DNA of 6,608 nucleotides from Eudoraea sp. GTDB taxonomy: Bacteria > Bacteroidota > Bacteroidia > Flavobacteriales > Flavobacteriaceae. Shown in pieces: positions 1-6,608 of this stretch. The first letter of the stretch is position 1. Every line of letters begins with the position of its first letter. The notes under the pieces are model-generated. The model was not told where the DNA came from. It was given only the letters and a program-made list of their open reading frames with translations, and ran no database searches. The position numbers were made by a program, and so were the translations under genes. The stretch is from positions 1-6,608 of the forward strand of contig JABDPH010000010.1 in assembly GCA_013042925.1 (NCBI GenBank). Reading direction: 5' to 3'.

Positions 1-1402
1 TATTTTCATAAACATTTAATTCATCCTGCCCCAGTCTCATAAAATAACTAAATCTTAAGCCGTATTGTAAACTTAGGTTTTCTGTTACATTATGTTCCAC
101 ACCCAAGTAGGCCGCAAATTCATTTGCATATTTTTCAATGAGTTGTTCTTCCACAATTCCAGATTCCGGACTGTTTGGTACTATTTTTCCAGGATTGAAC
201 TTATAGTAGATATTATTTAACCCATAATTCAATTGCAAATTTTCACTGAGATAATGTTTAAAGTCATATTTGACATTAAAATTCTTAATTCCAGAATTCC
301 ATTTAAATCCTACAAAATCGAGCTCCAGGCCATAATAATAATCAGAATAGATTAGGGAGAGGTTCGAGAATAGTTTATTAGAAAAAAGGTGGTTCCAACG
401 AAAGTTAACTACGCTATTCCCATAGGTGTTTACAAAATTATTTGAAATACTAAAAACATCACGACCAAAATAACCCGAAAGGTAAATACTGTTCCTTTCA
501 TTTATTTTATAATTTAATTTGGTATTGAGATCATAGAAATAGGCTTTATTTTGATTATCAAACAGAGGAAGAAATAAATGGGCATATGAGGCTCTGCCAC
601 CTATTAAAAAGGCTGCTTTATCTTTTACAATTGGGCCTTCTGCCAATAACCTGCTGGCAACTGCACCTATACCGCCGGTCATATGAAATTTATTGCTATT
701 CCCTTCTTTCTGAAATATTTCAAGAACGGATGAGACACGTCCCCCATATCTGGCAGGAATACCCCCTTTAAACAATTTAACATCCTTTATAGCATCCGGG
801 TTAAAAACGGAGAAAAAGCCAAACAAATGAGACGAGTTAAAAATGGTGGCTTCGTCCAGTAATATAAGGTTCTGATCTGCAGCCCCACCACGCACATTAA
901 AACCTGAAGAGGCTTCTCCGGCGCTGGTAACGCCGGGTAAAAGGAGTAGCGATTTTATTACATCTGCTTCACCCAAAATCACAGGAATTTTCTTAATGGT
1001 TTGCACTGAAAGCGTATTCACGCTCATCTGTGGTTTACGAATATTGATTTTTTCCACATCTTCAGTTACTACAACTTCGTCCAGTTGTTCAACCTCTTCA
1101 AACATTTCAAAATTTAGCCTGAGGTCTTGTGTAAGTGATATAGTTTGCACGATATCCTGATATCCTAAATAGCTTAGTCTGATTTGATAATCTCCTTCAG
1201 GCAGGGTTAAGGAGTAAAAACCATAATCATTTGTAGTTACACCTGTATTAAGATCAGGTACAAGTAAAGTAACCCCTATCAGAGTTTCATTACTTGATGC
1301 TTCTGTAATTGTTCCACTCAGGGTAAATCTTTGTTGTGAAAAGAGTGCAATGGAGGATAGTAAAAAAAATACAATTACGAAGTATCGCAATGGTTGGTTC
1401 AT
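1..1402 (-). CDS. TonB-dependent outer-membrane receptor, N-terminal part (runs off left edge)
   Basis: An open frame without a stop runs from an ATG at 1402 to the left edge, giving 467 residues of a protein whose C-terminus lies outside. Residues 1-23 form a signal peptide (hydrophobic VIVFFLLSSIALFS, likely cut before QQ). Residues about 26-105 are a carboxypeptidase-like regulatory beta-sandwich domain, with TNDYGFYSLTLPEGDY and the typical SYLGYQ near residue 77. The plug follows at about 120-230: IPVILGEADVIKSLLLLPGV, then GFNVRGGAADQNLILLDEA and FKGGIPARYGGRVSSVLEI. From about 235 the alternating aromatic and polar pattern is that of the beta-barrel. Full-length relatives have roughly 800 residues. 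Such receptors take up ligands across the outer membrane using TonB-ExbBD energy. The substrate cannot be told, and no SusD-like partner is visible. It starts 121 bases after icd ends, behind a terminator and its own promoter, so it is probably transcribed separately. The family call is firm. Confidence 0.93.
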   Translation of the reverse strand, partial: MNQPLRYFVIVFFLLSSIALFSQQRFTLSGTITEASSNETLIGVTLLVPDLNTGVTTNDYGFYSLTLPEGDYQIRLSYLGYQDIVQTISLTQDLRLNFEMFEEVEQLDEVVVTEDVEKINIRKPQMSVNTLSVQTIKKIPVILGEADVIKSLLLLPGVTSAGEASSGFNVRGGAADQNLILLDEATIFNSSHLFGFFSVFNPDAIKDVKLFKGGIPARYGGRVSSVLEIFQKEGNSNKFHMTGGIGAVASRLLAEGPIVKDKAAFLIGGRASYAHLFLPLFDNQNKAYFYDLNTKLNYKINERNSIYLSGYFGRDVFSISNNFVNTYGNSVVNFRWNHLFSNKLFSNLSLIYSDYYYGLELDFVGFKWNSGIKNFNVKYDFKHYLSENLQLNYGLNNIYYKFNPGKIVPNSPESGIVEEQLIEKYANEFAAYLGVEHNVTENLSLQYGLRFSYFMRLGQDELNVYEN

Positions 1403-1417
1403 TTATGCAATTTTTAG

Positions 1418-1446
1418 CAAAAATATGGATTAAGAACAAAATCAAA
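1418..1446 (-). promoter_or_regulatory. Bacteroidetes-type promoter of the TonB-dependent receptor gene
   Basis: On the minus strand, TTTG at 1446-1443 is followed after 17 bases by TATTTTTG at 1425-1418. This matches the Bacteroidetes sigma-A consensus (TTTG or TTG, 17-23 bases, TAnnTTTG). Transcription would start near 1411, leaving a leader of only about 10 bases before the ATG at 1402. The region is AT-rich, so a chance match is possible. Confidence 0.5.
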
Positions 1447-1461
1447 TCATAGTTAACAGTA

Positions 1462-1499
1462 TTTTAAAACAAAGTAACCCCAGCTAAATTTGCCGGGGT
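1462..1499 (-). terminator. Rho-independent terminator of icd
   Basis: Read on the minus strand, ACCCC (1499-1495) pairs with GGGGT (1481-1477). One mismatch and a further two G-C pairs inside leave a seven-base loop. A T-rich tail (TTACTTTGTTTT) follows directly. It lies 24 bases after the icd stop codon and upstream of the receptor promoter, so it separates the two transcription units. Confidence 0.72.
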
Positions 1500-1523
1500 C
1501 TATTGTCATAATACTGAATTATA

Positions 1524-3746
<2,223 letters not shown>

Positions 3747-3771
3747 TTAGAATAGATGGTTTAAAGCGCAG

Positions 3772-3779
3772 CAAATATA
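3772..3779 (-). promoter_or_regulatory. Likely -7 box of the icd promoter
   Basis: TATATTTG on the minus strand fits TAnnTTTG exactly and would start transcription near 3765, about 20 bases before the icd ATG. The only upstream TTTG is 14 bases away, shorter than the usual 17-23, so the -33 element is weak or absent. Confidence 0.5.
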
Positions 3780-3881
3780 CAATATTAAGGTTGCAAAAAA
3801 CGTCAGATTATTAAACTTTAGTTGAGATTTCTGAGTGGTGTATTGCTTAAAAAAGATTTATAGAATTATTTACACAGGGAG

Positions 3882-3931
3882 GGTATAAAAACAAAAGCCA
3901 TATCGTTGTACAAGTACAGTGATATGGCTTT
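3882..3931 (-). terminator. Strong rho-independent terminator of an unassigned minus-strand transcript
   Basis: AAAGCCATATC (3931-3921 read on the minus strand) pairs perfectly over 11 bases with 3904-3894. Two G-U pairs and four more Watson-Crick pairs extend this to a 17-pair stem closed by a four-base loop at 3911-3914. The minus-strand tail is TTTTGTTTTTA, whereas the plus-strand side is not T-rich, which sets the direction. The preceding 444-aa gene already has its own terminator more than 500 bases upstream. This hairpin therefore implies a separate transcript ending here. Confidence 0.8.
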
Positions 3932-4320
3932 CTAGAAATAGCTAGCAAACTTGTGTTCTGTACCGAAGTGCAGCACCGCAACCGATAGTTGCATTTGACT
4001 AACTATAACAACGTTTGAAACTTTCTTTGTTCTCAATTTTTCAACCAAGCAACACATGAAGGTATCTTCTTATCGTTTTGATTCACTTATCTTAAACGTA
4101 AAACCTAAGCTCTATATTTAACGTAAACGAACTCACATAACACAGGAAGACTACAGCCCTCCTTCATTATGCTCATCTTTAATTAAGATCTGGTAATAAA
4201 TTACCCTAAACTAATTTTAAGATTAAACAACAATATAAAGAACGTCAACTTTACAATGGCTCTCATGATTTACCCTAGACAGGCATATCCCTCAAACCAT
4301 GAAACGAATATAAGGCATTT
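3894..4320 (-). ncRNA. Candidate non-coding RNA ending at a strong terminator (unidentified)
   Basis: This minus-strand segment lies between the terminator of the 444-aa gene and a second, stronger terminator that has no protein gene in front of it. All three minus-strand frames are broken often by stops. Several small hairpins can be drawn: CTCAAA/TTTGAG near the proposed 5' end, GGTAA/TTACC at 4192-4205, ATCTT/AAGAT at 4175-4189, TTGAAA/TTTCAA near 4015-4045, and ATAGTT/AACTAT near 3983-4004. The 5' end is a guess: a TTG and a TAAATTTTG sequence about 15 bases apart upstream of 4325 only loosely resemble a Bacteroidetes promoter. I do not recognise it as tmRNA (no 3' CCA or T-loop), RNase P RNA (no GAGGAAAGTCC motif) or SRP RNA. 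It could be an unclassified flavobacterial small RNA, a small-protein gene (see the 41-codon frame at 3932-4057), or decayed sequence. Confidence 0.35.
4095..4127. repeat. Short direct repeat, AACGTAAA twice, 25 bases apart
   Basis: AACGTAAA occurs at 4095-4102 and 4120-4127 in the same orientation, roughly two helical turns apart. It lies inside the ncRNA candidate. It could be a pair of protein-binding sites or parallel elements of an RNA structure, but an eight-base repeat may be chance. Confidence 0.3.
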
Positions 4321-4439
4321 TTGAGAGAAATTCAAAATTTATAAAAATTTAAAAATCAACAGGTTATGAACGTGATTTATAAACAATTGTTGATAAGTAC
4401 TCAGATCAAAGTCTTTGCATTAATGGTTATATATCATGT

Positions 4440-4477
4440 CAATTAAATTGCAATCGGCCTCACATGGAGGCCGATTG
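4440..4477 (-). terminator. Rho-independent terminator of the 444-aa exported protein gene
   Basis: CAATCGGCCTC at 4451-4461 pairs perfectly with 4467-4477 around a five-base loop, giving an 11-pair, G+C-rich stem. It lies 24 bases past the gene's stop codon, and the minus-strand tail (CAATTTAATTG) is moderately T-rich. Confidence 0.8.
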
Positions 4478-4501
4478 CTGAATGTTATACAAAGACTAAG
4501 T

Positions 4502-5836
4502 CTATGGTGCAGATGCACCACCTTGAGGTTTAGACCTTTTTAATTGTCTTTGAATTTTTTTGATCGCAGATTCAATAGACTTTTCTGGTTCAATAATGTT
4601 GTATTCTCCCCAGAAATCTGGATCTGAAAATCCAACGGCTGCATCACTGAGTATGATTGATGATTTTAGTCTATCCTTAGGTCTTGGAACTTCACCGGCA
4701 ATATTTTTTTCCCAGTCCGTTACAGCCATTTCACAGCTCATGCTGTAAACAGAATTAAATAGCTTTTTATCCCAGTTGATTTTAAATTCCAATAGCGCAT
4801 TGCTATAGCCATAATACCATTTTCCATCTTTTTCCCTATAATCTACCCTATAGGCAATGTCTGTTGGATATACCCTGGCATTTCTGGGTTTCTTCCTGAC
4901 AAATAATTTGCTGGCTAATTCCTTATTTGTAATATTTAAAGAATAAATAGCGCTGGTAAGTATCTTTTTTTCAGCATCAATAAATAACTGGCCTTTATAA
5001 AGAGGGTCATAAATATCCGGACGTTGTTTAAAACCTATTACATAAATCAATTTATCATTAATCCTGGTAGATCTTTCAAAAGTAAAATTATAGTCTTCCA
5101 TAGTTACCTCATTAAAGATATATTCCGGGTATTTCATGATATCTACATAAAGTGCATTAAAAGGACCTCCTTGCAGTTTTAGTGCCACGGTATCTAATTT
5201 GCTATAATCTGTACTCTTTCTGGCCTTATAAAGCTGAACAGCATCTTTTTGCCCGGTAGTATATGGGGATTTATATATGTTTACAACAGCTTCAGAAAGC
5301 GATACATTTCTCCTTCTTTTTTTAATGGTTTCTCTGTAAAATGCTGTCATAAGTGTGGGATCGTCAAAGTAATTCTCACCTTTTTTTCTAAGTGTTTCCC
5401 TTACCAGGGCCCGCGCATTCTTAGGAATGACGACATTTACCTCATCCAATTCTGTTACTGAGACCATCAATGCAATCTTATTATTGTTTTCCTTCATTTG
5501 CGATAACGGAACTGAAGAAGATTTATAACCCAAAAAGGCGAAAACAACATTTCCCTGTTTGATGCTTGCAGGAATTTTTAGTAAAAATTTCCCTTCCGTA
5601 TTTGTTATGGTACTAATATTACTTCCTTCCAAAGTTATAGTGGCAAAAACAAGAGGTTTGTTATTTTGAGCATCGATGACCTCTCCTTTGAATTGGTTGT
5701 ATGATGTTACTTCCTGAACCTCTTCCTGGAAGAAAGTAGCTGCGTGGATATTTGCTGGCATTCCCACTAGCAAAGTAATCCCAGCGAATGTTGATAAAAG
5801 TAAATTATTTAATTTACGGTATATATTATGTCTCAT
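4502..5836 (-). CDS. Exported protein with carboxypeptidase-like regulatory domain
   Basis: A complete 444-residue protein. Residues 1-32 are a signal peptide: positively charged start (RHNIYRKLN), hydrophobic core LLLSTFAGITLLVGM, and likely cleavage after NIHA. No lipobox cysteine is seen. Residues about 48-135 form a CarbopepD_reg-type beta-sandwich domain (FKGEVIDAQNNKPLVFATI, NTEGKFLLKIP, AFLGYKS, ending VTELDEVNVV), the module also found at the start of TonB-dependent receptors. Here no plug or barrel follows. The remaining 300 residues contain charged and aromatic strand-like stretches with DPTLMTAFYRE, a KGQLFIDAEKKILTSAIY segment, and a conserved-looking end, DPDFWGEYNIIEPEKSIESA, before a basic tail. 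Proteins of this plan are widespread in Bacteroidetes, with an envelope location and no defined function known to me. The ATG at 5836 gives a proper signal peptide and sits downstream of a -7 box. A terminator follows, so it is probably transcribed alone. Confidence 0.9.
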   Translation of the reverse strand: MRHNIYRKLNNLLLSTFAGITLLVGMPANIHAATFFQEEVQEVTSYNQFKGEVIDAQNNKPLVFATITLEGSNISTITNTEGKFLLKIPASIKQGNVVFAFLGYKSSSVPLSQMKENNNKIALMVSVTELDEVNVVIPKNARALVRETLRKKGENYFDDPTLMTAFYRETIKKRRRNVSLSEAVVNIYKSPYTTGQKDAVQLYKARKSTDYSKLDTVALKLQGGPFNALYVDIMKYPEYIFNEVTMEDYNFTFERSTRINDKLIYVIGFKQRPDIYDPLYKGQLFIDAEKKILTSAIYSLNITNKELASKLFVRKKPRNARVYPTDIAYRVDYREKDGKWYYGYSNALLEFKINWDKKLFNSVYSMSCEMAVTDWEKNIAGEVPRPKDRLKSSIILSDAAVGFSDPDFWGEYNIIEPEKSIESAIKKIQRQLKRSKPQGGASAP

Positions 5837-5864
5837 GTCGTAGATTTTTTATAACAATTGGTTG

Positions 5865-5872
5865 CAAAAATA
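5865..5872 (-). promoter_or_regulatory. Likely -7 box of the 444-aa protein gene, within a small inverted repeat
   Basis: TATTTTTG on the minus strand fits TAnnTTTG exactly, 28 bases before the ATG at 5836. No good TTTG lies at the expected distance upstream. The box forms the whole gap of an inverted repeat, GGTTG (5860-5864) and CAACC (5873-5877), which might be an operator or may be chance. The leader is A-rich, as is usual in this phylum. Confidence 0.48.
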
Positions 5873-5997
5873 CAACCCATTTTACTCTAATTTAATGATT
5901 TTGATCATCTTAAATTGTTAATATATCATAAATTTTATTGTAGATTTCTAACAGCTTTAATTCCCTTTAAACAAACCATGTGGATGCAGATATATGT

Positions 5998-6114
5998 CTA
6001 TTTTATGTTATTTGTATAAACTTTGTCGATGCTTTTGCCTATATGGCTCAACCAGGGTTGTGCAACAACAGCTAATCCTATGAAACCAGCAATATTATAG
6101 AATAAAAATACGCT
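5998..6114 (-). pseudogene. Possible C-terminal remnant of a membrane transporter
   Basis: A 38-codon minus-strand frame without an ATG, GTG or TTG start, bounded by a TAA at 6115-6117 and a TAG at 5998-6000. It encodes a hydrophobic segment (VFLFYNIAGFIGLAVVAQ) followed by a polar, basic tail (PWLSHIGKSIDKVY and a few residues more). This is the pattern of a last membrane helix and cytoplasmic tail. The codon choice looks like real coding sequence, and the patch is richer in G+C than its flanks. It starts 30 bases after the inositol oxygenase stop and in the same frame, with several stops between. An inositol or sugar symporter gene is a plausible former neighbour, but I do not recognise the family, and a chance open frame remains quite possible. 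Confidence 0.25.
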
Positions 6115-6144
6115 TTATTGAACCGTCCTATTTCAATTCTTCAC

Positions 6145-6608
6145 CTACCAGAAGATTGGGCCGGTTCCGAGGTACTTATTGGCTATGGGCAGATAATAAT
6201 CCTTAATCTCATCGAGATCATAGGTCTTATTGGATTTGGTATAGAGATCATATTTATTGAAATCCCGTATCCAATTTAAATATTCTTTGTCTTTGGCACA
6301 GAGTAAAGAGGTATAACTTCCTCCACTATGCCATGGGTAAAAGGAATGATATCTGATCATTACCATACCGGCTTCTGGAATTAAGTTGTCTTTATGGTGT
6401 TTTAATACCTGATATAGATATTCATCATGACCCCAGGCTAAAGTGAGATTATCCAGACCACAATGCTCCTTATATATCCCTAATTCTGTATTATACCTGG
6501 AATCACTCATATCCGAATTAAGTTCATTAAATTCAGGGTAAACACAAGATTCCGGTAGTTCACATCCAACTACAAAAACATCGCCAACCATTCCCCATTG
6601 TTCATTCT
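6145..6608 (-). CDS. miox: Myo-inositol oxygenase, C-terminal part (runs off right edge)
   Basis: This non-haem di-iron enzyme (EC 1.13.99.1) cleaves the ring of myo-inositol with O2 to give D-glucuronate. The frame is open to the right edge, giving 153 complete codons. The ATG at 6591 is internal: the preceding codons NEQWG continue the family pattern (human has a QWAVVGDTFPVGC stretch here). The family signatures are clear: SRYNTELGIYKEHCGLDN, WGHDEYLYQV, RYHSFYPWHSGG, DFNKYDLYTKS, and a terminal GPIFW like the animal GILSW. The iron ligands corresponding to human His194, His220 and Asp253 are present, numbered H55, H82 and D115 from the internal ATG. One extra residue lies between the first two, and the second spacing (33) is identical. 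The other ligands (human His98, His123, Asp124) lie outside. The C-terminus is complete, and about half of the roughly 285-residue enzyme is missing. It probably belongs to an inositol or glucuronate catabolic locus to the right. Confidence 0.95.
   Translation of the reverse strand, partial: NEQWGMVGDVFVVGCELPESCVYPEFNELNSDMSDSRYNTELGIYKEHCGLDNLTLAWGHDEYLYQVLKHHKDNLIPEAGMVMIRYHSFYPWHSGGSYTSLLCAKDKEYLNWIRDFNKYDLYTKSNKTYDLDEIKDYYLPIANKYLGTGPIFW

Larger units (their letters stand above)
5837..6144. other. 308-base spacer between the inositol oxygenase and the exported protein gene
   Basis: It is AT-rich apart from a more G+C-rich patch at about 6020-6090, which coincides with the open frame described at 5998-6114. 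A small inverted repeat (ATGAT, TTTG, ATCAT) lies at 5895-5908, and the -7 box of the exported protein gene at 5865-5872. No convincing terminator for the inositol oxygenase gene was found here, and no RNA gene. Confidence 0.6.

Noticed and set aside
586..771. Plus-strand open frame of 61 codons
   Set aside because: It lies wholly inside the receptor gene on the other strand, whose domain structure is clear, and its leucine- and tyrosine-rich product resembles nothing. It is an antisense shadow.
3894..4320. tmRNA, RNase P RNA or SRP RNA as the identity of the unassigned transcript
   Set aside because: There is no tRNA-like 3' end with CCA or TTCGA loop, no proteolysis-tag reading frame ending in ALAA, and no conserved RNase P or SRP core motifs on the minus strand.
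4389..4397. Sequence resembling a DnaA box (TTATCAACA on the minus strand)
   Set aside because: Only a single imperfect copy is present, with no cluster, no AT-rich unwinding repeats and no dnaA or dnaN nearby. It is not an origin.
4560..4748. Plus-strand open frame of 62 codons
   Set aside because: It lies antisense within the 444-aa exported protein gene and has no supporting feature.
5249..5461. Plus-strand open frame of 70 codons
   Set aside because: It lies antisense within the 444-aa exported protein gene and has no family resemblance.
6048..6061. Palindrome CAACCAGGGTTG as a terminator of the inositol oxygenase gene
   Set aside because: The arms are nearly contiguous with only two bases between them, and no T-run follows on the minus strand, so it cannot form a normal terminator hairpin.
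6589..6591. ATG at 6591 as the start of a short 148-aa protein
   Set aside because: Codons upstream of it (NEQWG) continue the myo-inositol oxygenase alignment to the edge, so the ATG is an internal methionine of a longer gene.

Overview
The window looks like chromosomal DNA from a member of the Bacteroidetes, most likely Flavobacteriia. The evidence is low G+C content, a TonB-dependent receptor with an N-terminal carboxypeptidase-like regulatory domain, a second secreted protein with the same domain type, A-rich leaders without clear Shine-Dalgarno sites, and upstream boxes matching the Bacteroidetes -7 consensus TAnnTTTG. No species can be named from this alone.

Every recognisable gene is read from the minus strand. 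From left to right: (1) the N-terminal 467 residues of a TonB-dependent outer-membrane receptor, running off the left edge; (2) a complete monomeric-type NADP-dependent isocitrate dehydrogenase (739 aa) with its active-site residues intact and a hairpin terminator after it; (3) a gene-poor stretch of about 760 bases holding two strong minus-strand terminators, with a roughly 430-base segment between them that looks more like a structured RNA (or a very small gene) than empty spacer; (4) a complete 444-aa exported protein with a carboxypeptidase-like regulatory domain; (5) a roughly 300-base AT-rich spacer containing a short, more G+C-rich patch that reads like the end of a membrane transporter; (6) the C-terminal half of a myo-inositol oxygenase, running off the right edge.

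The genes do not form one pathway. Each of the three with a visible start has its own likely promoter, and hairpin terminators follow both icd and the 444-aa gene, so most are probably transcribed separately. Isocitrate dehydrogenase is core TCA-cycle metabolism. Myo-inositol oxygenase opens myo-inositol to D-glucuronate and probably belongs to a catabolic locus lying mostly beyond the right edge. The two surface proteins are typical Bacteroidetes envelope proteins of unknown substrate.

Most of the window is ordinary. The items most worth a second look are the terminated, apparently non-coding transcript candidate at about 3894-4320, the 41-codon frame inside it, and the possible transporter remnant just downstream of the inositol oxygenase gene.
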